NCBI GenBank assembly: GCA_964057225.1
Contig: OZ059894.1
Span: 19,994,476 to 20,058,475, forward strand
DNA length: 64,000 nucleotides
Reading direction: 5' to 3'
Origin: Auanema rhodensis
Lineage: Eukaryota; Nematoda; Chromadorea; Rhabditida; Rhabditidae
The notes below the pieces were generated by a model that saw nothing but the letters and a program-made list of their open reading frames with translations, made no database searches and was not told the origin of the DNA. The translations under genes and the position numbers were made by a program. Below are positions 1-10,177 of this stretch, piece by piece; positions within the stretch are counted from its first letter, which is position 1, and every line of letters begins with the position of its first letter.

Positions 1-27
1 AATTAATTCTTCAGGGTGAAAATCGAG

Positions 28-49
28 GATATAAGTGTGAACTTATATC
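28..49. repeat. 8-bp perfect inverted repeat (hairpin), present once per monomer
   Basis: GATATAAG (p28-35) is followed by the 6-base loop TGTGAA and then CTTATATC (p42-49), an exact reverse complement. The two commonest alternative alleles in this segment, A at p43 and T at p45, each break one base pair (opposite p34 and p32). The element is therefore perfect in most right-half copies and mismatched in many left-half copies. No function is known. Confidence 0.85.
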
Positions 50-58
50 AGTTGATAT
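45..58. repeat. Short dyad ATATCA-GT-TGATAT
   Basis: Two 6-bp arms (p45-50 and p53-58) are separated by GT. This dyad overlaps the right arm of the neighbouring p28-49 hairpin, so the two structures could not form together. Occasional copies break it with A56 (units 16, 20 and 32) or A54 (unit 113). It could be a dimeric protein site or simply a product of AT-rich composition. Confidence 0.6.
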
Positions 59-166
59 CTCGGTGCATTTTCAAGCTAGCGCAAATCTGATAACACAGAT
101 CGACGCAGCTTAAAAATCCGCATCGAATGCACTATACTACATTGAGAAACGCTTAATACAAAAATT

Positions 167-250
167 AGTTATGATCGTTTGAAAAATGATGCATTAGTGT
201 ATGTTGAGTTTCCATGTACACTCAACATTGCTTCCAAAAACATTTTGACA
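167..250. repeat. Near-invariant segment of the monomer (p167-250)
   Basis: Across the array I noticed changes at only five positions here: p181 (unit 42), p191 (unit 3), p199 (units 173, 182), p216 (units 68, 93) and p235 (units 83, 91). Three of these pairs are explained by later segmental duplication of one mutation. By contrast p1-166 and p251-351 carry all the common variant sites. The segment contains the inverted repeats at p196-228. It may be constrained as a protein-binding or nucleosome-positioning site, or it may just have been homogenised recently. Confidence 0.7.
196..228. repeat. Two overlapping, mutually exclusive inverted repeats
   Basis: ATGTTGAGT (p201-209) and ACTCAACAT (p220-228) are perfect 9-bp arms around a 10-base loop. 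AGTGTA (p196-201) and TACACT (p217-222) form a second 6-bp dyad around a 15-base loop. The two share bases and cannot both form. Nearly every copy keeps both sequences exactly. The p199 change in units 173 and 182 breaks only the 6-bp dyad. This is the best candidate for a sequence-specific dimer site in the monomer, but no known motif was recognised. Confidence 0.75.
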
Positions 251-275
251 ATAATTTTTTCGAAAAATTTCAAAA
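243..275. repeat. A/T-rich dyad around TTCGAA
   Basis: The T6-CG-A5 core lies between TTTTGA (p243-248) and TCAAAA (p270-275), giving nested A/T-rich inverted symmetry. It holds several of the most variable positions: p252 (A or T), p262 (G or A), p273 (A or G) and p279 just outside. A262 abolishes the central CG. Loss of one T in three units turns the core into a perfect 18-bp palindrome. Tracts of this kind tend to bend DNA and disfavour nucleosomes. Confidence 0.7.
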
Positions 276-768
276 TAAATTAGCAAAAAGTAGATGTTTT
301 TAGATTCCTTTTTTCAAGGCAAAGACGATGGACAATGTTATTCAACGAAAAAATTAATTCTTCAGGGTGAAAATCGAGGATATAAGTGTGAACTTATATC
401 AGTTGATATCTCGGTGCATTTTCAAGCTAGCGCAAATCTGATAACACAGATCGACGCAGCTTAAAAATCCGCATCGAATGCACTATACTACATTGAGAAA
501 CGCTTAATTCAAAAATTAGTTATGATCGTTTGAAAAATGATGCATTAGTGTATGTTGAGTTTCCATGTACACTCAACATTGCTTCCAAAAACATTTTGAC
601 AAAAATTTTTTCGAAAAATTTCAGAATAATTTAGCAAAAAGTAGATGTTTTTAGATTCCTTTTTTCAAGGCAAAGACGATGGACAATGTTATTCAACGAA
701 AAAATTAATTCTTCAGGGTGAAAATCGAGGATATAAGTGTGAACTTTTATCAGTTGATATCTCGGTGC

Positions 769-819
769 ATTTTTAAGCTAGCGCAAATCTGATAACACAG
801 ATCGACGCAGCTTAAAAAT
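769..819. repeat. 51-bp imperfect palindrome (p67-117), shown in unit 3
   Basis: The left half reads ATTTTTAAGCT, a bulged A, GCG, CAA, ATCTG. After a 6-base loop (ATAACA) the right half reads CAGAT, CGA, CGC, AGCTTAAAAAT. That gives an 11-bp outer stem, a 3-bp middle stem and a 5-bp inner stem, with a 3x3 internal loop. All 19 pairs are Watson-Crick in copies with T72, as here. Copies with C72, such as unit 1 at 67-117, have one mismatch in the outer stem. On the opposite strand that mismatch becomes a G-T or G-U wobble. Such a dyad could extrude as a cruciform, bind a dimeric protein or fold in a transcript. None of this is demonstrated. Confidence 0.85.
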
Positions 820-3800
820 CCGCATCGAATGCACTATACTACATTGAGAAACGCTTAATACAAAAATTAGTTATGATCGTTTGAAAAATGATCCATTAGT
901 GTATGTTGAGTTTCCATGTACACTCAACATTGCTTCCAAAAACATTTTGACAAAAATTTTTTCGAAAAATTTCAAAATAATTTAGCAAAAAGTAGATGTT
1001 TTTAGATTCCTTTTTTCAAGGCAAAGACGATGGACAATGTTATTCAACGAAAAAATTAATTCTTCAGGGTGAAAATCGAGGATATAAGTGTGAACTTTTA
1101 TCAGTTGATATCTCGGTGCATTTTTAAGCTAGCGCAAATCTGATAACACAGATCGACGCAGCTTAAAAATCCGCATCGAATGCACTATACTACATTGAGA
1201 AACGCTTAATACAAAAATTAGTTATGATCGTTTGAAAAATGATGCATTAGTGTATGTTGAGTTTCCATGTACACTCAACATTGCTTCCAAAAACATTTTG
1301 ACAAAAATTTTTTCGAAAAATTTCAGAATAATTTAGCAAAAAGTAGATGTTTTTAGATTCCTTTTTTCAAGGCAAAGACGATGGACAATGTTATTCAACG
1401 AAAAAATTAATTCTTCAGGGTGAAAATCGAGGATATAAGTGTGAACTTTTATCAGTTGATATCTCGGTGCATTTTTAAGCTAGCGCAAATCTGATAACAC
1501 AGATCGACGCAGCTTAAAAATCCGCATCGAATGCACTATACTACATTGAGAAACGCTTAATACAAAAATTAGTTATGATCGTTTGAAAAATGATGCATTA
1601 GTGTATGTTGAGTTTCCATGTACACTCAACATTGCTTCCAAAAACATTTTGACAATAATTTTTTCGAAAAATTTCAAAATAAATTAGCAAAAAGTAGATG
1701 TTTTTAGATTCCTTTTTTCAAGGCAAAGACGATGGACAATGTTATTCAACGAAAAAATTAATTCTTCAGGGTGAAAATCGAGGATATAAGTGTGAACATA
1801 TATCAGTTGATATCTCGGTGCATTTTCAAGCTAGCGCAAATCTGATAACACAGATCGACGCAGCTTAAAAATCCGCATCGAATGCACTATACTACATTGA
1901 GAAACGCTTAATACAAAAATTAGTTATGATCGTTTGAAAAATGATGCATTAGTGTATGTTGAGTTTCCATGTACACTCAACATTGCTTCCAAAAACATTT
2001 TGACAATAATTTTTTCGAAAAATTTCAAAATAAATTAGCAAAAAGTAGATGTTTTTAGATTCCTTTTTTCAAGGCAAAGACGATGGACAATGTTATTCAA
2101 CGAAAAAATTAATTCTTCAGGGTGAAAATCGAGGATATAAGTGTGAACATATATCAGTTGATATCTCGGTGCATTTTCAAGCTAGCGCAAATCTGATAAC
2201 ACAGATCGACGCAGCTTAAAAATCCGCATCGAATGCAGTATACTACATTGAGAAACGCTTAATACAAAAATTAGTTATGATCGTTTGAAAAATGATGCAT
2301 TAGTGTATGTTGAGTTTCCATGTACACTCAACATTGCTTCCAAAAACATTTTGACAAAAATTTTTTCGAAAAATTTCAAAATAATTTAGCAAAAAGTAGA
2401 TGTTTCTAGATTCCTTTTTTCAAGGCAAAGACGATGGACAATGTTATTCAACGAAAAAATTAATTCTTCAGGGTGAAAATCGAGGATATAAGTGTGAACT
2501 TATATCAGTTGATATCTCGGTGCATTTTTAAGCTAGCGCAAATCTGATAACACAGATCGACGCAGCTTAAAAATCCGCATCGAATGCAGTATACTACATT
2601 GAGAAACGCTTAATACAAAAATTAGTTATGATCGTTTGAAAAATGATGCATTAGTGTATGTTGAGTTTCCATGTACACTCAACATTGCTTCCAAAAACAT
2701 TTTGACAATAATTTTTTCGAAAAATTTCAAAATAAATTAGCAAAAAGTAGATGTTTTTAGATTCCTTTTTTCAAGGCAAAGACGATGGACAATGTTATTC
2801 AACGAAAAAATTAATTCTTCAGGGTGAAAATCGAGGATATAAGTGTGAACATATATCAGTTGATATCTCGGTGCATTTTCAAGCTAGCGCAAATTTGATA
2901 ACACAGATCGACGCAGCTTAAAAATCCGCATCGAATGCAGTATACTACATTGAGAAACGCTTAATACAAAAATTAGTTATGATCGTTTGAAAAATGATGC
3001 ATTAGTGTATGTTGAGTTTCCATGTACACTCAACATTGCTTCCAAAAACATTTTGACAAAAATTTTTTCGAAAAATTTCAGAATAATTTAGCAAAAAGTA
3101 GATGTTTTCAGATTCCTTTTTTCAAGGCAAAGACGATGGACAATGTTATTCAACGAAAAAATTAATTCTTCAGGGTGAAAATCGAGGATATAAGTGTGAA
3201 CTTTTATCAGTTGATATCTCGGTGCATTTTTAAGCTAGCGCAAATCTGATAACACAGATCGACGCAGCTTAAAAATCCGCATCGAATGCACTATACTACA
3301 TTGAGAAACGCTTAATACAAAAATTAGTTATGATCGTTTGAAAAATGATGCATTAGTGTATGTTGAGTTTCCATGTACACTCAACATTGCTTCCAAAAAC
3401 ATTTTGACAATAATTTTTTCGAAAAATTTCAAAATAAATTAGCAAAAAGTAGATGTTTTTAGATTCCTTTTTTCAAGGCAAAGACGATGGACAATGTTAT
3501 TCAACGAAAAAATTAATTCTTCAGGGTGAAAATCGAGGATATAAGTGTGAACATATATCAGTTGATATCTCGGTGCATTTTCAAGCTAGCGCAAATTTGA
3601 TAACACAGATCGACGCAGCTTAAAAATCCGCATCGAATGCAGTTTACTACATTGAGAAACGCTTAATACAAAAATTAGTTATGATCGTTTGAAAAATGAT
3701 GCATTAGTGTATGTTGAGTTTCCATGTACACTCAACATTGCTTCCAAAAACATTTTGACAATAATTTTTTCGAAAAATTTCAAAATAAATTAGCAAAAAG

Positions 3801-4212
3801 GAGATGTTTTTAGATTCCTTTTTTCAAGGTAAAGACGATGGACAATGTTATTCAACGAAAAAATTAATTCTTCAGGGTGAAAATCGAGGATATAAGTGTG
3901 AACATATATCAGTTGATATCTCGGTGCATTTTCAAGCTAGCGCAAATCTGATAACACAGATCGACGCAGCTTAAAAATCCGCATCGAATGCACTATACTA
4001 CATTGAGAAACGCTTAATACAAAAATTAGTTATGATCGTTTGAAAAATGATGCATTAGTGTATGTTGAGTTTCCATGTACACTCAACATTGCTTCCAAAA
4101 ACATTTTGACAAAAATTTTTTCGAAAAATTTCAAAATAATTTAGCAAAAAGTAGATGTTTTTAGATTCCTTTTTTCAAGGCAAAGACGATGGACAATGTT
4201 ATTCAACGAAAA

Positions 4213-4562
4213 AATTAATTCTTCAGGGTGAAAATCGAGGATATAAGTGTGAACATATATCAGTTGATATCTCGGTGCATTTTCAAGCTAGCGCAAATCT
4301 GATAACACAGATCGACGCAGCTTAAAAATCCGCATCGAATGCACTATACTACATTGAGAAACGCTTAATACAAAAATTAGTTATGATCGTTTGAAAAATG
4401 ATGCATTAGTGTATGTTGAGTTTCCATGTACACTCAACATTGCTTCCAAAAACATTTTGACAAAAATTTTTTCAAAAAATTTCAAAATAATTTAGCAAAA
4501 AGTAGATGTTTCTAGATTCTTTTTTCAAGGCAAAGACGATGGACAATGTTATTCAACGAAAA
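4213..4562. repeat. Unit 13, 350-bp monomer with one C deleted
   Basis: This copy has a single C instead of CC at p307-308, plus C300 and A262. The same combination recurs exactly in unit 29 at 9828-10177, so the two descend from one event. Confidence 0.95.
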
Positions 4563-4913
4563 AATTAATTCTTCAGGGTGAAAATCGAGGATATAAGTGT
4601 GAACTTATATCAGTTGATATCTCGGTGCATTTTTAAGCTAGCGCAAATCTGATAACACAGATCGACGCAGCTTAAAAATTCGCATCGAATGCACTATACT
4701 ACATTGAGAAACGCTTAATACAAAAATTAGTTATGATCGTTTGAAAAATGATGCATTAGTGTATGTTGAGTTTCCATGTACACTCAACATTGCTTCCAAA
4801 AACATTTTGACAATAATTTTTTCGAAAAATTTCAAAATAAATTAGCAAAAAGTAGATGTTTTTAGATTCCTTTTTTCAAGGCAAAGACGATGGACAATGT
4901 TATTCAACGAAAA

Positions 4914-7721
4914 AATTAATTCTTCAGGGTGAAAATCGAGGATATAAGTGTGAACTTATATCAGTTGATATCTCGGTGCATTTTCAAGCTAGCGCAAATC
5001 TGATAACACAGATCGACGCAGCTTAAAAATCCGCATCGAATGCACTATACTACATTGAGAAACGCTTAATACAAAAATTAGTTATGATCGTTTGAAAAAT
5101 GATGCATTAGTGTATGTTGAGTTTCCATGTACACTCAACATTGCTTCCAAAAACATTTTGACAAAAATTTTTTCGAAAAATTTCAAAATAATTTAGCAAA
5201 AAGTAGATGTTTTTAGATTCCTTTTTTCAAGGCAAAGACGATGGACAATGTTATTCAACGATAAAATTAATTCTTCAGGGTGAAAATCGAGGATATAAGT
5301 GTGAACATATATCAGTTGAAATCTCGGTGCATTTTCAAGCTAGCGCAAATCTGATAACACAGATCGACGCAACTTAAAAATCCGCATCGAATGCACTATA
5401 CTACATTGAGAAACGCTTAATACAAAAATTAGTTATGATCGTTTGAAAAATGATGCATTAGTGTATGTTGAGTTTCCATGTACACTCAACATTGCTTCCA
5501 AAAACATTTTGACAATAATTTTTTCGAAAAATTTCAAAATAAATTAGCAAAAAGTAGATGTTTTTAGATTCCTTTTTTCAAGGCAAAGACGATGGACAAT
5601 GTTATTCAACGAAAAAATTAATTCTTCAGGGTGAAAATCGAGGATATAAGTGTGAACTTATATCAGTTGATATCTCGGTGCATTTTCAAGCTAGCGCAAA
5701 TCTGATAACACAGATCGACGCAGCTTAAAAATCCGCATCGAATGCACTATACTACATTGAGAAACGCTTAATACAAAAATTAGTTATGATCGTTTGAAAA
5801 ATGATGCATTAGTGTATGTTGAGTTTCCATGTACACTCAACATTGCTTCCAAAAACATTTTGACAAAAATTTTTTCGAAAAATTTCAAAATAATTTAGCA
5901 AAAAGTAGATGTTTTTAGATTCCTTTTTTCAAGGCAAAGACGATGGACAATGTTATTCAACGATAAAATTAATTCTTCAGGGTGAAAATCGAGGATATAA
6001 GTGTGAACATATATCAGTTGATATCTCGGTGCATTTTCAAGCTAGCGCAAATCTGATAACACAGATCGACGCAGCTTAAAAATCCGCATCGAATGCACTA
6101 TACTACATTGAGAAACGCTTAATACAAAAATTAGTTATGATCGTTTGAAAAATGATGCATTAGTGTATGTTGAGTTTCCATGTACACTCAACATTGCTTC
6201 CAAAAACATTTTGACAATAATTTTTTCGAAAAATTTCAAAATAAATTAGCAAAAAGTAGATGTTTTTAGATTCCTTTTTTCAAGGCAAAGACGATGGACA
6301 ATGTTATTCAACGAAAAAATTAATTCTTCAGGGTGAAAATCGAGGATATAAGTGTGAACTTATATCAGTTGATATCTCGGTGCATTTTCAAGCTAGCGCA
6401 AATCTGATAACACAGATCGACGCAGCTTAAAAATCCGCATCGAATGCACTATACTACATTGAGAAACGCTTAATACAAAAATTAGTTATGATCGTTTGAA
6501 AAATGATGCATTAGTGTATGTTGAGTTTCCATGTACACTCAACATTGCTTCCAAAAACATTTTGACAAAAATTTTTTCGAAAAATTTCAAAATAATTTAG
6601 CAAAAAGTAGATGTTTTTAGATTCCTTTTTTCAAGGCAAAGACGATGGACAATGTTATTCAACGATAAAATTAATTCTTCAGGGTGAAAATCGAGGATAT
6701 AAGTGTGAACATATATCAGTTGAAATCTCGGTGCATTTTCAAGCTAGCGCAAATCTGATAACACAGATCGACGCAGCTTAAAAATCCGCATCGAATGCAC
6801 TATACTACATTGAGAAACGCTTAATACAAAAATTAGTTATGATCGTTTGAAAAATGATGCATTAGTGTATGTTGAGTTTCCATGTACACTCAACATTGCT
6901 TCCAAAAACATTTTGACAATAATTTTTTCGAAAAATTTCAAAATAAATTAGCAAAAAGTAGATGTTTTTAGATTCCTTTTTTCAAGGCAAAGACGATGGA
7001 CAATGTTATTCAACGAAAAAATTAATTCTTCAGGGTGAAAATCGAGGATATAAGTGTGAACTTATATCAGTTGATATCTCGGTGCATTTTCAAGCTAGCG
7101 CAAATCTGATAACACAGATCGACGCAGCTTAAAAATCCGCATCGAATGCACTATACTACATTGAGAAACGCTTAATACAAAAATTAGTTATGATCGTTTG
7201 AAAAATGATGCATTAGTGTATGTTGAGTTTCCATGTACACTCAACATTGCTTCCAAAAACATTTTGACAAAAATTTTTTCGAAAAATTTCAAAATAATTT
7301 AGCAAAAAGTAGATGTTTTTAGATTCCTTTTTTCAAGGCAAAGACGATGGACAATGTTATTCAACGATAAAATTAATTCTTCAGGGTGAAAATCGAGGAT
7401 ATAAGTGTGAACATATATCAGTTGATATCTCGGTGCATTTTCAAGCTAGCGCAAATCTGATAACACAGATCGACGCAGCTTAAAAATCCGCATCGAATGC
7501 AGTATACTACATTGAGAAACGCTTAATACAAAAATTAGTTATGATCGTTTGAAAAATGATGCATTAGTGTATGTTGAGTTTCCATGTACACTCAACATTG
7601 CTTCCAAAAACATTTTGACAATAATTTTTTCGAAAAATTTCAAAATAAATTAGCAAAAAGTAGATGTTTTTAGATTCCTTTTTTCAAGGCAAAGACGATG
7701 GACAATGTTATTCAACGAAAA
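4914..7721. repeat. 702-bp dimeric higher-order repeat, four copies (units 15-22)
   Basis: Two monomer types alternate strictly. Type A has T43, A252, T279 and T349 (boundary GATAAAATT). Type B has A43, T252, A279 and A349. Order: units 15A, 16B, 17A, 18B, 19A, 20B, 21A, 22B. Units 16 and 20 also share A56, giving a weak 4-monomer (1404 bp) period superimposed on the dimer. The alternation continues imperfectly after this (23B, 24A, 25B, 26A, then 27 with mixed alleles). Confidence 0.9.
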
Positions 7722-9827
7722 AATTAATTCTTCAGGGTGAAAATCGAGGATATAAGTGTGAACATATATCAGTTGATATCTCGGTGCATTTTCAAGCTAG
7801 CGCAAATCTGATAACACAGATCGACGCAGCTTAAAAATCCGCATCGAATGCACTATACTACATTGAGAAACGCTTAATACAAAAATTAGTTATGATCGTT
7901 TGAAAAATGATGCATTAGTGTATGTTGAGTTTCCATGTACACTCAACATTGCTTCCAAAAACATTTTGACAATAATTTTTTCGAAAAATTTCAAAATAAA
8001 TTAGCAAAAAGTAGATGTTTTTAGATTCCTTTTTTCAAGGCAAAGACGATGGACAATGTTATTCAACGAAAAAATTAATTCTTCAGGGTGAAAATCGAGG
8101 ATATAAGTGTGAACTTATATCAGTTGATATCTCGGTGCATTTTCAAGCTAGCGCAAATCTGATAACACAGATCGACGCAGCTTAAAAATCCGCATCGAAT
8201 GCAGTATACTACATTGAGAAACGCTTAATACAAAAATTAGTTATGATCGTTTGAAAAATGATGCATTAGTGTATGTTGAGTTTCCATGTACACTCAACAT
8301 TGCTTCCAAAAACATTTTGACAAAAATTTTTTCGAAAAATTTCAAAATAATTTAGCAAAAAGTAGATGTTTTTAGATTCCTTTTTTCAAGGCAAAGACGA
8401 TGGACAATGTTATTCAACGATAAAATTAATTCTTCAGGGTGAAAATCGAGGATATAAGTGTGAACATATATCAGTTGATATCTCGGTGCATTTTCAAGCT
8501 AGCGCAAATCTGATAACACAGATCGACGCAGCTTAAAAATCCGCATCGAATGCACTATACTACATTGAGAAACGCTTAATACAAAAATTAGTTATGATCG
8601 TTTGAAAAATGATGCATTAGTGTATGTTGAGTTTCCATGTACACTCAACATTGCTTCCAAAAACATTTTGACAATAATTTTTTCGAAAAATTTCAAAATA
8701 AATTAGCAAAAAGTAGATGTTTTTAGATTCCTTTTTTCAAGGTAAAGACGATGGACAATGTTATTCAACGAAAAAATTAATTCTTCAGGGTGAAAATCGA
8801 GGATATAAGTGTGAACTTATATCAGTTGATATCTCGGTGCATTTTCAAGCTAGCGCAAATCTGATAACACAGATCGACGCAGCTTAAAAATCCGCATCGA
8901 ATGCACTATACTACATTGAGAAACGCTTAATACAAAAATTAGTTATGATCGTTTGAAAAATGATGCATTAGTGTATGTTGAGTTTCCATGTACACTCAAC
9001 ATTGCTTCCAAAAACATTTTGACAAAAATTTTTTCGAAAAATTTCAAAATAATTTAGCAAAAAGTAGATGTTTTTAGATTCCTTTTTTCAAGGCAAAGAC
9101 GATGGACAATGTTATTCAACGATAAAATTAATTCTTCAGGGTGAAAATCGAGGATATAAGTGTGAACATATATCAGTTGATATCTCGGTGCATTTTCAAG
9201 CTAGCGCAAATCTGATAACACAGATCGACGCAGCTTAAAAATCCGCATCGAATGCACTATACTACATTGAGAAACGCTTAATACAAAAATTAGTTATGAT
9301 CGTTTGAAAAATGATGCATTAGTGTATGTTGAGTTTCCATGTACACTCAACATTGCTTCCAAAAACATTTTGACAAAAATTTTTTCGAAAAATTTCAAAA
9401 TAATTTAGCAAAAAGTAGATGTTTTTAGATTCCTTTTTTCAAGGCAAAGACGATGGACAATGTTATTCAACGATAAAATTAATTCTTCAGGGTGAAAATC
9501 GAGGATATAAGTGTGAACATATATCAGTTGATATCTCGGTGCATTTTCAAGCTAGCGCAAATCTGATAACACAGATCGACGCAGTTTAAAAATCCGCATC
9601 GAATGCACTATACTACATTGAGAAACGCTTAATACAAAAATTAGTTATGATCGTTTGAAAAATGATGCATTAGTGTATGTTGAGTTTCCATGTACACTCA
9701 ACATTGCTTCCAAAAACATTTTGACAATAATTTTTTCGAAAAATTTCAAAATAAATTAGCAAAAAGTAGATGTTTTTAGATTCCTTTTTTCAAGGCAAAG
9801 ACGATGGACAATGTTATTCAACGATAA
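7722..9827. repeat. Degenerating dimer tract, units 23-28
   Basis: Type A/B alternation is broken by an extra type B copy (unit 23). Two units then mix alleles: unit 27 is A43 with A252/T279/T349, and unit 28 is A43 with T252/A279/T349 and T109. T109 changes CAGCTT to CAGTTT and breaks one pair of the p67-117 palindrome. Units 26-28 recur as units 35-37, nine units downstream. Confidence 0.85.
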
Positions 9828-10177
9828 AATTAATTCTTCAGGGTGAAAATCGAGGATATAAGTGTGAACATATATCAGTTGATATCTCGGTGCATTTTCA
9901 AGCTAGCGCAAATCTGATAACACAGATCGACGCAGCTTAAAAATCCGCATCGAATGCACTATACTACATTGAGAAACGCTTAATACAAAAATTAGTTATG
10001 ATCGTTTGAAAAATGATGCATTAGTGTATGTTGAGTTTCCATGTACACTCAACATTGCTTCCAAAAACATTTTGACAAAAATTTTTTCAAAAAATTTCAA
10101 AATAATTTAGCAAAAAGTAGATGTTTCTAGATTCTTTTTTCAAGGCAAAGACGATGGACAATGTTATTCAACGAAAA
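9828..10177. repeat. Unit 29, 350-bp monomer, duplicate of unit 13
   Basis: This copy carries the same single-C loss at p307-308, C300 and A262 as unit 13. It lies 5615 bp downstream of unit 13, which is 16 monomers less one base. It anchors the left part of a segmental duplication. Confidence 0.95.

Larger units (their letters stand above)
1..351. repeat. Reference monomer (unit 1), coordinate system for all other copies
   Basis: This copy defines monomer positions p1-p351; the chosen phase is arbitrary and simply follows the window start. It contains a hairpin at p28-49, a short dyad at p45-58, a 51-bp imperfect palindrome at p67-117, a low-variation segment at p167-250 with two overlapping inverted repeats, and an A/T-rich stretch at p235-351 with many A5-6 and T5-6 tracts. 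It carries T43, C72, C132, T252, A279 and A349. I see no clear internal duplication of two half-monomers, so 351 bp appears to be the basic unit rather than a diverged dimer. A GCTAGC hexamer at p75-80 occurs once per unit in nearly all copies. Confidence 0.97.
1..4913. repeat. Left heterogeneous domain, units 1-14
   Basis: Units here mix three alleles at p43/p45 (CTTATATC, CATATATC, CTTTTATC) with C72 or T72 and C132 or G132, without a regular period. The T45 allele is concentrated here (units 3, 4, 5 and 10) and is otherwise seen only in unit 121. G273 occurs in units 2, 4 and 9. All units end with A349 (six A in the boundary tract), unlike the next domain. Rare marks include T87 (units 9, 11), C300 (units 7, 13) and C301 (unit 9). 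The irregular pattern suggests a less recently homogenised part of the array. Confidence 0.85.

Noticed and set aside
85-160. Hammerhead ribozyme core, as in some animal satellites
   Set aside because: CTGATAA near p87-93 resembles the CTGANGA core but has A where the essential G is required, and the flanking stems do not match a hammerhead layout. The minus-strand CTGATAT is no closer.
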